Part shown: piece by piece, positions 12,640-23,614 of the stretch
How the letters are laid out: every line of letters starts with the position of its first letter
Numbering within the stretch: position 1 is the first letter of the stretch
Assembly (NCBI GenBank): GCA_028583685.1
Contig: JAMXIF010000077.1
Coordinates: 15,164,103-15,228,102, forward strand
Origin: Petaurus breviceps papuanus
Taxonomy: Eukaryota; Chordata; Mammalia; Diprotodontia; Petauridae
Length of the DNA stretch: 64,000 bases
Reading direction: 5' to 3'
Program-made: the position numbers and the translations under genes
The notes under the pieces: generated by a model
Database searches by the model: none
The model's input: the letters and a program-made list of their open reading frames with translations, nothing else
Told to the model about the DNA's origin: nothing

Positions 12640-13920
12640 TGTAATGTAATGCCAAGGAAAGGCAACTTCCCAAGGTTCAAAATACCAGCATAGGTGCTCT
12701 CCATTTTATTCAGTGACAAACCAAGAACAGAGAAGATCAAAACATGACATCATTCCAAATACAGCATTTACTAAGTATGATTAAATAATCTCCAAGTACT
12801 ACCCCACCCCAGGACCTTCCAATCATTCAATCAATTACAAAGTCCCTGTTCTAAATACTTCTCCACCCCTAGGCTATACCTTCATTTGGTCCACCACAAA
12901 ACCCCTCTTCTCAAATGGAGATTAGTTTCCAAACATAAGTAAAGTACCTTCATTTGTCAATCACAGAGCACAATAAGGTCAAAAGTTCCCCACCCCTGGA
13001 TCACAATTGAATATACCCCAGAGTTACATCAAGTTTAATCACAGCACTTAATACCCAAATGGAGGTCTTTTCTTCATCTTGACACGAGGCAAGTTCTCAG
13101 CAATCTTAGTTCCTGGGGAGACAAGGCTTAGCAAGGCCATAAGATACATTGCCAGTCCCTTCATGAATTCATCCTCTGTCTGTATAACAGTCCTAGAACC
13201 CCTGAACACATTAGCAAAACCCTCTCCTAGGATTTCTGTAAATATGCAACAAGAAAATCCTTCTTCAGGGCTTCTGAACCAACAGAAAGGTTCCCAGACC
13301 CCTGCAACAACAGCACTGTCCTTCACCAGTGGACAGTATTCATTCTGTCTGCAGGACAGTCTCCAGACCCCTGCAACAACAGCACTGTCCTTCACCAGTG
13401 GACAGTATTCACTCTCTGTCTGCAGGACAGTCTCAGGGCTTCTTAGCCAAAAGCCAGGTTCCAGGACTTCTTCAACAACAGGACTGTCTTTCACCAGTGG
13501 ACAAATCTGGCAAAACAACATCAAAACAGACAGACAAAGTACCAGCAAAACAGCCATGTCTCCTCAGTCCTTGGCAGCTCAGGGGGCAGGTCTCAAAAGT
13601 CCAGGGCAATTCAAAGCGGCCACCAGCAATTCTCTTAGTCTCTCTCTCTCCACGAGGTGCTGCTTCCAAAAAGATCTTCCGCCTCTCTCTTGTCTCTCCA
13701 AATCTATGTCACCAGCTCCTCCCAGTTCAGGACTTTCTTTTCACATCAACAAGCCCATCCCACAGGTGGGATTAACAAGCTCTGGGTTTTCACACAATCA
13801 ATTTGAAAACCAAGCCCAATACAGGGGAATCTCCACATTCCATTACTATCACAATGTGTGTGTGTGTGAAGTTGTCTTCATGTTATACTACAGGGTGACT
13901 CCATCTGAGCATTTGTAGCA
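12640..13920 (-). mobile_element. Possible LTR fossil, antisense
   Basis: A block with few other repeats that looks like an antisense retroviral LTR: an antisense AATAAA near 12710, a TATA-like stretch near 13010 and an internal tandem repeat (13266-13510). The ends are uncertain and no internal retroviral genes accompany it, so it would be a solo LTR. I cannot name the family. Confidence 0.3.
13266..13510. repeat. Minisatellite, three related units of 69-98 bp
   Basis: The segment CCAGACCCCTGCAACAACAG recurs at 13294 and 13363 (period 69, almost identical). A third, diverged unit is at about 13460. Units 1 and 3 also share a leading segment (CAGGGCTTCT) that unit 2 lacks. Confidence 0.85.
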
Positions 13921-14007
13921 GTCAGTAAAGAATGATTTCTTTTTTCCCCCTATGTGGCAATCCTTGGGAGTTATAACTGAAAATCCAATCTGAGATGGCT
14001 GTAGATG

Positions 14008-14263
14008 CAGGGGTTCTGAATATGGGTTTCATGAACTTTTGAAAATTAATATTTTAATTAATTAATATTTTCTTTTAATTTAATCTAACCTAGTTAATTT
14101 AATTTGAATTAATTAAAATTTTTAATTTAATTAATATTTCTTTTTAATTTTATATATTTTATCTTATGGATTAAAAAAAACCCAACAAAATCTTTAAGGG
14201 GGTTCTTAGGTTCCATTGGACTGCCAAAGGGATCCACATCTTCAAAAAGGCTAAGAACCCCTG
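14008..14263 (+). mobile_element. hAT-type non-autonomous DNA transposon (copy 1)
   Basis: Ends are inverted: CAGGGGTTCTGAA at the left and CTAAGAACCCCTG at the right. Inner parts include TTCATGAACTTTTGAAAATT and TGGACTGCCAAAGGGATCCA, shared with the copies at 25976 and 33618. The centre is AT-rich. Confidence 0.75.
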
Positions 14264-14334
14264 TTTTTTGAGGAAATACGTCTACTTTTGTCAATTCACT
14301 CTGGGAAAATGGTGCTTTGGGTGTGGTTAGGGAG

Positions 14335-14540
14335 ATAGAGTAGTATGGATGAATGGAAAGCCAGTTGTCCTGGCTTTGGGATCAGAGGATCTGGATTCCT
14401 ATCTCATCTTTGACACTAGTTGTATCATCTCAGTAAGTCACTTAAACCTCCCTAGGCCTCAGGTTCCTGAGTTATAAAACTTATAAAATAAGGGTATTGA
14501 GCTCTGAGGTCCCTTCCAGCTTTAAATCTGTGATCCAATG
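14335..14540 (+). repeat. MIR-family SINE
   Basis: GGATCTGGATTCCTATCTCA, AGTAAGTCACTTAAACCTCC and GAGGTCCCTTCCAGCTTTAA in order. Confidence 0.7.
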
Positions 14541-14754
14541 AATGTCTTCCCAGTAGATCAAAATAGCAATGTCACCACAGTCCATATGGACCTTACCAGG
14601 CTACACATCAGTTCTTGTGTGATATAGGTGATTTCAAATGTAGTGGCAGAAACCACCCTTTCAGGTCCTTCATAATTGCTAACAAGGAGTAACTGTTATG
14701 ATAAAGATGAAGGAAGATAAGTTAAGCAGCAGCATTAAGAATCTGCTTTTCTAA

Positions 14755-14995
14755 TAATATTAATAATAATAGCTAACATTAAGGTTTAGAAAGCACTTCA
14801 CAATTATTGTATGATTTGATCTTCATAACAACTCTTTGAGGTTGGTGCTATTATCATTCTCATTTTACAAATGAGGAGACTGAGGCAGATGGAGGTTAAG
14901 TAACTTGGCCAGTCACACAACTAGTGACTTTCTGAGGCTGGATTTGAATTCAGGTCTTTCTGACTCCAGGTTCAACACTCTGTCCACTGTGGTAT
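14755..14995 (-). repeat. MIR/THER SINE, antisense
   Basis: AATAATAGCTAACATTAAGG, TTTACAAATGAGGAGACTGA, CCAGTCACACAACTAGTGAC, ending GTCCACTGTGG. Confidence 0.8.
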
Positions 14996-14999
14996 CCTA

Positions 15000-15565
15000 A
15001 GTCCTCATATAAGTCTGGATGGAGATAATTAAAATAGATATTGAGTTGTTTCCCTATTAGAAATTTATAAGGACTAATTCCTGATCTTGAATATGAAGGA
15101 ATATGTTGAGTCACAAAAAACCTTGCAAGTTTTGTTGCCCAACCTTCCTCAACAACCTGCTTCAGGGTATTCTTAATAATCTTTCTTTTCTGACCAGTTC
15201 CTTCAGGACAGTTACGGCTCAGTTAAAATTTCATTTCTGTAAATTCTTTAAAATCAGTTTAAATATCTGGAGATCCATTATCATTCATGAGCAGATCTGG
15301 CAACCATTTTACTGCAATAACCTGCACAAAGTTGTGGTTATTGAAGCAGAGGTTTGAGCTGGGCATAACAGCCCTGTGGACTGTTTTGAGGACTCTGCCA
15401 CAATAAAGGATTTCTTCCATGGTAACAGTCCTGAAAAATCAATACAGATTCTGGCCCAAAGCTTCTTGGTCACTTCCCATGGAAAAATAGATGCCTTTGT
15501 TGGATTATACCAAACAGAAATGGAATGTTCTGTCCTCCTTCACAGTGTTATTGTTATATTATCAT
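15000..15565. other. Non-coding, nothing recognised
   Basis: No supported gene or clear repeat; short open frames at 15103-15570 have no recognisable homology. Confidence 0.5.
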
Positions 15566-15705
15566 CCTAGGATTTAGAGCCAGAAATTATCATTGAGTTT
15601 CCCCCTTAACAAGTGGGGAAGATGAGTCAGAGAAGTCAATGAATTTGCTCATATATGATCATATGACAAGTAAGTGGAAGAGTGAAGCCTTAGACTCAGG
15701 CACTA
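15565..15705 (-). repeat. MIR-family SINE fragment, antisense
   Basis: Weak MIR pattern, GATTTAGAGCCAG through AAGTGGGGAAGATGAGTCAG. Confidence 0.45.
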
Positions 15706-15816
15706 AACTTCAGACCCTGAGCCCGTCCCACGACATGTGCAGGTGGCCATGGAATATGTAAATGGCCTCCACGCCACCAGAAGTAGCATGCTTTCATGGT
15801 GCTTTCATGCAGAAAG

Positions 15817-16020
15817 ATACTGAATGTGCTGCTTGTCCTGTGACTAAGATAATGTGACAACTGCCTTCTGGAATAATAACACGATTTCTCCATAAGATGG
15901 CATCTCTTATGGCCAGATAACCTATGTGGATGGTTTGTGAGTGGCTTGAATTCTTCCTTCATTTCTTCTCTTGGCCATGCCACTCTACACTCTTTTCAAG
16001 ACCCTGGACAACCTGGGATC
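15817..16020. repeat. Duplicated block, copy 1
   Basis: About 200 bp that recurs in direct orientation at 17217-17420, about 90% identical without gaps. It may be a fossil piece of a retroelement on the - strand (a weak resemblance to the zinc-binding segment before the integrase core of Ty3-like or retroviral pol), and if so it is broken. Confidence 0.75.
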
Positions 16021-16144
16021 TTGTACAAGATGCAAAAGCCTGCATTTTTGGTCTGTATGGTCTGAAGAGGTGGGTTGGGAACATGTTTCTTACCAAAACT
16101 TCCAGTGGATGTGATATGATATAACCTTGTATCATAGGCGACAT

Positions 16145-16600
16145 AATAACTATAATAATAACAAATTGATAGCTAGCATTTATTTAACACTTTAAAGTTT
16201 GCAGATGTCTCATTTGAAGCTCACAACCTTGAGAGATGGGTGCTATTTTTGTTGTTCAGTTGTTTTTTAGTAGTGTCTGACTCTTCATGACCCCATCTGG
16301 GGTTTTCGTGGAGGAGATGCTGGAGTGGTTTGCCATTTCCTTCTCTAGCTCATTTTACAGATGAGGAAATTGAAGCAAGCAGGGTCAAGTGACTTGTCCA
16401 GGGTCACACAGCTAGTAAGTGTCTGAGGTTGGATTTGGACTTTAAGGGTCATCTAGTTCAGTTTCCTCATTTTATGGATGAGGAAGATGAAGGTAAGTGA
16501 TTTGGTCAAGGTCACACAGGTAGTAAGAGGCCAAGCCAGGATTTGAACCTAGGTTCTCTGATTTCAAATCCAACATTCTTTCTACTGAACCATGTTTCCT
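16145..16600 (-). repeat. SINE cluster: MIR/THER, MAR1 and MIR, all antisense
   Basis: 16145-16250 has TAGCTAGCATTTATTTAACA. 16250-16440 has GTTGTTCAGTTG and CACACAGCTAGTAAGTGTCT (MAR1). 16445-16600 has CATTTTATGGATGAGGAAGA and ATTTGAACCTAGGTTCTCTG (MIR). Confidence 0.75.
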
Positions 16601-17216
16601 TTCCATCAGTAGTGGAATCTGGAGTGGCTGATTACCAATGGCCTCACCTGTTGTTCTTTCCCTTCAGGGTTTCAGAACACTACAGGAACACAAGCCCTGA
16701 GCCAAGTACTGTGAAGGTGGTGGCATAATGAAGGGCGTGGGTCTATCCTAAGAAAAGTGTCTCACCATAACTGGGGAGTCCATTGTGGAACTTTCGGATT
16801 CCTGCCATGACCCTTGCCCATAGTTGCATTCTATAGGTAACATCCTTCACTGGTGAATAATTGCTATCTGGCCTTTTGCAGGTGAACCCAACCCAACACT
16901 GGAAGGCAAACTGTAAACCACAGTTTACAGATTACACAGAACAGTAAACAGTAGTAAACCACATTCATCTCAACCTCTAGCACAGGTCTAGAAGTCAGTA
17001 ACTTCTTGTCATTGTGGAAAAGTGTCTTCCCTTCAGTGAGTTCCCCTCACAGAATGCTCTTTCCTTGCATGTGATTAAGTGAATCAATAATGGCTTCCTC
17101 TCGTTGAAGCAAACTATAATACAGTTATATTTTCCATGTCACTGGGGTTAGAGACACAATATCCACCTTGATTGGGAAAATCTGCATAAAAGTTTTTAGC
17201 CCTTCCTTCATACTGG
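16600..17216. other. Non-coding, nothing recognised
   Basis: No supported gene; sequence lying between the two duplicated blocks. Confidence 0.45.
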
Positions 17217-17420
17217 ACACTGAATGTGCTGCTTGTCCTATGACTAAGATATTGTGACAACAGCCTTCTGGAACAATAACACAATTTCTCCATAAGATGG
17301 CATCTCTTATTGTCAGATAACTTATGTGGATGGTTTGTGAGTGACTTGAATTCTTCGATCAGTTCTTCTCCTGGCCATGCCGCTCTACACTCTTTTCAAA
17401 ATGCTAGACAGCCTGGGATT
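17217..17420. repeat. Duplicated block, copy 2
   Basis: Direct partner of 15817-16020. By my count over 200 aligned bases, 180 are identical with no indel. Confidence 0.8.
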
Positions 17421-17679
17421 TTTTCATTTTCTTTTATGGGGCGTTTACAGTATTAAAAGATAAAATACGCTCATATACAATATTATACATGTATTTTATG
17501 CATTTATGAGTTTCCAAATCTTTTCTGTGTCATGAACTGGCTTTCATGTGTAGTCTATGGCTTCCACAAAACTCCCCCAAAACTCTCATTTAATTTCTTA
17601 TGCCAACCCACTACATATCAAAACCGTATGGGGAAAGTCACAATGTGGAAGAGATAATTGTAGTAATCATAATGTGGCT

Positions 17680-17860
17680 CAGGATGGAGGCCTGACTCTG
17701 GAGTCTGAGGTCCCAAGTTCAAATCTTGCCTTTGATAATTACTACTCATACAACCTTTGGTACATTATTTAATCTTAGTTTTTTCTTCCAGAAAATGAGT
17801 GGGTGAGACTAGATGGCTTCTCGGGTCCCTTTTGGCTCTAAATCTACAGTCCTATAACAA
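17680..17860 (+). repeat. MIR-family SINE
   Basis: AGGTCCCAAGTTCAAATCTT, then AGTGGGTGAGACTAGATGGC and GGGTCCCTTTTGGCTCTAAA. Confidence 0.7.
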
Positions 17861-18214
17861 AATAGAGTGGCCTCAGGGAGGCTTAAATTCAGCCAACTCT
17901 CCATTGTACCATATTGTCTCCTCCCTAAAATATAGGAGTTGATCTTGACGACCTCTACGATCCTTTTCACTTTGACATTCTATGGTTCTACCTCCATCCC
18001 TTGTAAGCTCCAAAGTCCTTGAAGAGGAGAGATCATTTTACATCTTTCAGTATTTGGGTTGAGCGAACACTTTAAACATTGATTGCTAATGATACAAAAC
18101 CATTTCTTTCTCATTAGAGTTTTTTGCTGCCCCCTTGTGATGAAGACTGGAAGTTTCTTCTTGAAGAAGCTATTTAATACAAGCAGGGCATAGCTTTCAA
18201 CAGTAGTTAATATA

Positions 18215-18400
18215 AGGTTATGCCATTATAAAGTCAGGAAGGAATTTTAGAGACCATAAAATTCAATCTTTACAGATGAGGAAACTGAGGCCCAGGTTAA
18301 GTGACTTGACTAAGATCACACTAATAGCAAGTAGCTGAGGCAAATATGGACGTAGGTATTCTGATCCCAAAGCCAGTGTTCTTCCGACTGCACCAAATTG
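18215..18400 (-). repeat. MIR-family SINE, antisense
   Basis: TTTACAGATGAGGAAACTGA, AGTGACTTGACTAAGATCAC and an end CTGATCCCAAAGCCAGTGTT. Confidence 0.75.
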
Positions 18401-18447
18401 GATTGTGGGAATATTGCCTTTCTTTTAAAGGGAAATTGGAAGTCTTG

Positions 18448-18640
18448 GACACTCTGGTAAATGTTTAACAATTCATTGTCTGAAAAATGTATACTGGACA
18501 TACTTTAAAAAATCTGCATTATCAACATTTTCTCCATCACTTTCTTAAGTCTAGATAATTAACAAAATAATAAATCAAGCACTGATTTGTAGCATTTGCA
18601 CCCTCTGAGATATGAATGTTCACACTGAAAATTTAGTCAC
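18448..18640 (+). repeat. Unnamed interspersed repeat, copy 1 of 4
   Basis: GGTAAATGTTTAACAATTCA, ATTTTCTCCATCACTTTC, CAAGCACTGATTTGTAGCAT and GTTCACACTGAAAATTTAG in order. The same order recurs at 39395-39575 (antisense) and 45008-45350. I do not recognise the family; it may be an old DNA transposon. Confidence 0.7.
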
Positions 18641-19140
18641 CAGTTCTAATGAGGTAGGAACTGGCTGCAGTGCCTCCCTGGACACTCTCAAAACCAGCTG
18701 TCGTAGGCAGTCACCGTCACTCTTAGTGTCCTAACCAACCCAAGACAGTTCTCCACTTGCTTCCTGCCACCCCACAGCAGGCATAGATTGATAGAGATCT
18801 CTGTCCAGTGATGCCCATTCTCCTAGAAATACAAAGACAGGGTGTGTTTCTCTGGAGCAATTCCATGGAAGACATATTAACTCATCATTGGACAATGGTT
18901 GGGGAACATCTCTCACCTGGAGGGTGAAGAATTTGATGATTCCCACAATACTATATGTCATTCCTTCTTGGGGAAAAAAATAGTGAATTTCATTCCGTAG
19001 TGATTTCCTGTGTTAGACTGAGAGGAGAAGTCAGAATATGACTACTTGCTTTGGACAGTTATGACACTGGAAATTGTCTTTAATGAGTGTAGTGACTGAT
19101 GAAAATGCCTGATTCTGACATTATCTTTAATATTTGACAT
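18641..19140. other. Non-coding, nothing recognised
   Basis: No supported gene or named repeat. Confidence 0.45.
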
Positions 19141-19144
19141 TCAC

Positions 19145-19340
19145 TGGCATTGTTATCTTTAGTAAGAGCTAGCATTTATATGGCACTTTTTGGTTTGCAA
19201 AGTGCTTTACAAATGAATATTATTTCATTAGATTGTAAGTTTCTTGAGGACAGGCAGTCTTTTACCTCTTTTTGTATCCCCAGAGCTTAGCACAGTGCCT
19301 GGCACTTAGGAATTGATTAATAAATGTTGATTGATTTATT
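19145..19340 (+). repeat. MIR piece followed by L2 3' end
   Basis: AGCTAGCATTTATATGGCAC (antisense MIR piece), then the sense L2 end: TCTTGAGGACAGGCAGTCTT, GAGCTTAGCACAGTGCCTGG, AATAAATGTTGATTGATT. Confidence 0.75.
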
Positions 19341-19534
19341 GGGTATCTGCGATGTGCCAGACCCTGGGCAAAAGTATTTTTGTGTGAGGAAATATTGTGG
19401 AAAGGATCTTTATAGCTCACAGATATTCCACACAATGAGCCAGTTTCCATTAGGACCTTATGACTACTTTTGGGGAGTCTTGTAAATGTCCTAAGGTATC
19501 TCATCTTTTGAATAACAATTATAGTTTTTAGTTT

Positions 19535-20090
19535 ATTAGTCAATAAGCAAACATTTACTAAGAATCTATGCTGAGAGAGATACAAAGACAAAAAAGAAAC
19601 CATCCCTGCCCTTAAGGTGCTTACATACTATTGGGGGAAACAACATGTATACATACATTGTCACCATATGCAAAATATATTTTTAAATTTTAAAATGAAT
19701 ACAGGGCTAGTTCAGGGGGAGACCAAGGATCAGGTAAGTCCTCATGCAAGAGGAAAGACTTGAGGTGAACTTTGGAGGACACTTGGGATTCTAAGTGGTT
19801 GAGGTGAAGAAAGAGACATAGCCTGTGCAAAGGCATAGGGATGGAAGGGAGTAGGGGCATGGAATTTATGAGGAATAACCAGAAAACTAGTTTGGCTGAA
19901 CCAAATAGTACATGAAGGGGAGCAATTAATGTACAATAAGTCTAGAAAGTTCAGTTGGAATCAGATTGCAAAGAGTTTTAAATGCCAAGCAGGAGAGTTT
20001 GCATCTGATCTTAGAGGTAGCAGAGAGCCACTGAGGTTTTCTGAGCAAGGAAATGACATTTTCAGAGCTCTGTTTTATGAATATCGTGGG
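19535..20090 (-). repeat. L2 LINE 3' fragment, antisense
   Basis: CCATCCCTGCCCTTAAGGTG, GCCTGTGCAAAGGCATAGGG, AGCAGAGAGCCACTGAGG and AAGGAAATGACATTTTCAGA follow the L2 antisense order. Confidence 0.8.
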
Positions 20091-20900
20091 TAGCTGTAGA
20101 GTTTTGGAGTTTACAAAGCATCCCATAAGTTGGTTAGAATAAGTATTTACTTCCCCTTTTCAGATAAGGAACAGAGCATCAGGAAAGTTTCCCACTCAGG
20201 AAAGAGAGTCAGAAGAGTGACTTGTCTGGGGCAGCACAATTACTCTGTGTGTGTGTATGTGTGTGTAGCTGAGACTCAAACTCAGAACTCTCAATTCCAA
20301 TCCATTGCCTATTCTCTGTTCACCATGCTGCTTTTTTTTCCCCAATTCACCTGGCTTTACTCTTACGTGTATATCTGAATCATCCAATGCTGAGTGTTAG
20401 GAACTTCTGGAACACTCTGTGGGCTTTCTTCTGATTGATTTTGAACAGCATTCTCTTCCAAGGTGACCTTTCTTTTAGAATCTGCATTCTGCAACTTGGA
20501 ATCTAACAGAGTATAAACTCTCCATGGGAAATGTGTATAGGAGTATTGTATATCTGAACTGATCTAGGTTGGGGACCGTGCCTTTCCTGGGTCCTGCTGG
20601 CTCTCTGGCCAAAGAACATTTGAGAGCTGTAGACCACATGCATGCTAGAGACTAGGATGTAACCTCACTAGCTGTAATTGATTGAACTGTCTTTCACAGT
20701 CCACCCCATCCCCCACTTCCATCACCTATGCTATCCTTGCCACTCTCTTCCCCAAATAACTAGTTATTGACCTAGAAGAATTCAGGAAATGCTTGATTCA
20801 GATAACTGGTATGAGAGGAAATCTACCAGCTTCTTATAGTAGCAGTTTATTTATTTTCACATATATGTATGTAAATACATATATATGTGTTAGAGAGATT
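20090..20900. other. Non-coding; nothing recognised except a short GT run
   Basis: A short GTGTGTGTATGTGTGTGT run near 20245. No supported gene. Confidence 0.4.
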
Positions 20901-20904
20901 TCTG

Positions 20905-20987
20905 TCTCCCTTTCTCTCCGTCTCTCTCCCTCTGTCTCTCTCTGTCTCTCTCTCTCTCTCTCTGTCTCTCTCTGTCTCTCTCTCTCC

Positions 20988-21032
<45 letters not shown>

Positions 21033-21036
21033 TGTA
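20905..21036. repeat. Compound TC then TG microsatellite
   Basis: About 90 bp of TCTC/TCTG units followed by about 45 bp of TG. Confidence 0.95.
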
Positions 21037-21279
21037 GAGAAATCAGAGGGTGGAGACTAGGACTTCATCTCTCATTCAGAGTTTCCACTGGGCCTAAAGT
21101 GCAGGTCAGGTCTATTCTCAGACCCAGGACTCTCCCTTTCTCTTTCCCATATACGACTTCTTCAATCTCTTTATGCCACACTCACTTCTTCTTAACTTTA
21201 TGATTCTCTTTCCCCCTCTTTTCTACCAGTTTCAAACCGACAAACACACACTCAAACACTCAAACAAATGCTAGCCCTG

Positions 21280-21850
21280 AGTCTGTTTGTTCCCTGGTGT
21301 GAGAAGTGATTATTTCTCTCTTGTATTCATAACTAATTATTGAATTGGAATGAAAGTTTTCCCCTTTTTCTACTTCCTCATCCAGAAATCAACCAGTGTG
21401 GGAAATCTTAGTCAGAGAGTGATTTACCCAGGCCAAGATCTAATCAAACAGTGAAAGAAGTTCCAAGTTTAGGTTAATGGGAGGATTCCTGCTCATTCCT
21501 GCTCAGACAGGTCTGGGAAAGTGTTGATTCTCCCTTTTGTCAGACAGATGTTTGTGGAAATTGTCTCCAAGTCACTTACTCCAAGACCCTCATTGAAATA
21601 TTGCTCACCCTTCTATTGTCATATTCACTTTCTTATTAATTGTTAACCAATCAGAATTGATTGTCACCCTCAAGAACACCTACTCTTCCAAGGACGTTTA
21701 AACTGTGAGTCCACTGCCATACAAGGCCTTTGGTCTAAGAGATATGGCCAAATGACCATCCTTTTATTAATAAACATGCTAGCATTATTAATCAAATGAT
21801 TAAATTACCCAGGAATTATGTCTTTTGGACTTTTTAAACACCACACTCAC
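21280..21850 (+). mobile_element. Probable solo LTR fossil
   Basis: Shows LTR-like order: CCAAT box in TTAACCAATCAGAATTG (about 21645), then an AATAAA in TTATTAATAAACATGC (about 21765), then a terminal stretch ending ACACCACA. No internal retroviral genes lie beside it. Ends are approximate and the family is not identified; it looks old. Confidence 0.4.
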
Positions 21851-22230
21851 CATTTCTGGGCCAGGTTTCAATCCCTCCATGCCTCACACCTGTACTAGTA
21901 ATATATTCTGATGTCTGTAAACAGGTTCAGGGCTTAACAGTAAGAGCTATATACCCCTTCAGACTTGGACACACAGCTGTTTCTCTTTTCCTTCCATCCT
22001 CAACCTCTGAAAGGTATACCTTGCCTCAAACCATTATCTGTAACTTTGATTATGTGAAGGCAGTGGGTTGATTCAATTCACTTTGGATGGTTCTATCAGG
22101 AATTCCAACACCATTTACCTGTAAAGTGAGAGGTTGGACAAATGACCTTTAAATTACTTCCCAGCTCTTTAGACTAGAATTCTATAGTAGCTCTAGTCAA
22201 ATGATTCAAGGGTTTTAATAGGGAAGAGGT
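21851..22230. other. Non-coding, nothing recognised
   Basis: No supported gene or clear repeat between the LTR and the CR1/L3 fragment. Confidence 0.4.
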
Positions 22231-22234
22231 AGCC

Positions 22235-22350
22235 AACAATTCAAGTTGCCTAGGAATGAAATGGGCTGCCTTGGGAGTGGTAGTGAGCTCTCTGCCATCA
22301 GGCATGGCTAAGTCTAATCCAGATGACAGCTCAATAGTGATGTTGGAAAA
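22235..22350 (+). repeat. CR1/L3 LINE 3' fragment
   Basis: AATGAAATGGGCTGCCTTGG followed by GTAGTGAGCTCTCTGCCATC, the CR1/L3 3' end order. Confidence 0.65.
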
Positions 22351-22359
22351 GTCTCTGTC

Positions 22360-22592
22360 ATTTTCATGAAGCCTTTCCCAGTTCTTCCAGTTGCTGGTCC
22401 CTTCCCTCCAAATTTGCCTGATATCTCTTTTTCCATTTGTATGTGATTATACATGGACATGGTGTCTTCCTGGACAGATTGTTAACACTTTAAGAACGGG
22501 GATTGTTTGTGTCTTGTATCCCCACCACCTTACAGAGTACCTGGCATATAGTGAGGGCAAGGATGCTTACTGATTGATTGATTGATTGGACT
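22360..22592 (+). repeat. L2 LINE 3' end
   Basis: GAAGCCTTTCCCAGTTCTTC, AGAGTACCTGGCATATAGTG and a terminal (TGAT) run TTACTGATTGATTGATTG. Confidence 0.75.
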
Positions 22593-22837
22593 AGGTGGGT
22601 GCTGATGCTCCTTATAGCTCCTCCTCTTGCCCTCTGAGGGCATTTCAGTTTGTCAATGTCTTTGAAAATATGCCACCAGCACAATGCCCCTCTTCTGTCA
22701 ATGCAGTCTAGAATCACAGAAGCCCAGATGGGAGCTACAGCACACCTGTGATGCAGAGAAAATCTGAAGTCCATGAGAACTCCTAGGTTGTTTTTGTTTT
22801 TTTCATTAGAACTGCTCTCTAAACTACACTATCACTA

Positions 22838-22901
22838 CAGGGTGTTCCTGTATTTAAGCCTCAATAGCTGAATACATCACTAAGCCTTTTAGGACATCCT
22901 G
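22838..22901 (+). mobile_element. Mariner-type palindromic MITE, 64 bp
   Basis: Ends CAGGGTGTTCCTGT and AGGACATCCTG are imperfect inverted repeats after a TA. The two arms can pair over most of the element, and AAGCCTCAATAGCT forms the centre. Confidence 0.55.
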
Positions 22902-23019
22902 AGTTTGTGTGTGGATTTTTTTTAATGTTTATTTTTAACTTGTGTATTTCTATCTCTTGGCCTATCTATTTTGAAATAAATTAATTAGTAAATAACAATA
23001 ATAATGATAGCTAACACAC

Positions 23020-23425
23020 ACAAATATATATATACTTATATATATATATATATATATATATAGTTATAACTTCTGTTTGCCTTATTACATTGGAGAACGA
23101 AATGACAAACCACTCTAGTATCTTTGCCAAAAATCCCTCATAGACAGCATGGTCCATGGGATCACAAAGAGTGAGATATTCTAAACAATTGAACAACAAC
23201 AAATATCGCACTTCAAGGTTTGCAAAACACTTTGTGAATATTATTCCATTTTATGCTCACAACAACCCTGGAAGACAGATGCTATTATTACCCCCATTTT
23301 ACAGATGAGGGAATTGAGGCTGAGGTTAAGTGTGTCACACACTAAGTATCTGTGGTTGGACTTGAACTCAGATCTATCCTGACTATAAGTCAATTGCGCT
23401 ATCCATTGTACCAACTATCATAGAC
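23020..23425. repeat. TA microsatellite, MAR1 tail (+) and MIR/THER (-)
   Basis: (TA)n at 23020-23062. 23085-23212 is a sense MAR1 tail (GACAAACCACTCTAGTATCT, CAATTGAACAACAACAAAT). 23205-23425 is an antisense MIR/THER (CACTTTGTGAATATTATTCC, TTTACAGATGAGGGAATTGA). Confidence 0.8.
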
Positions 23426-23614
23426 CAAACCAGTGCCCTAAAAAGGTTTAGATGAGGCTTCTTCCTCTACAATAAGGATTGAATGCATGGGTTGAGGAAA
23501 AAAAAATCCTACAACCCACAAAACTTCATTTGATCCCATGTCTTGGAGGCCTGGCTTGATGCTGAAATCCTGTATCTTCTTTGTCCAGTAATCTCAGTTT
23601 GAAATAGCAATAAT

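Noticed and set aside
13079-13918. 279-residue open frame, the longest in the window
   Set aside because: It covers a minisatellite and probable LTR block, has no recognisable domain, and a minus-strand frame overlaps it. Chance and repeats explain it.
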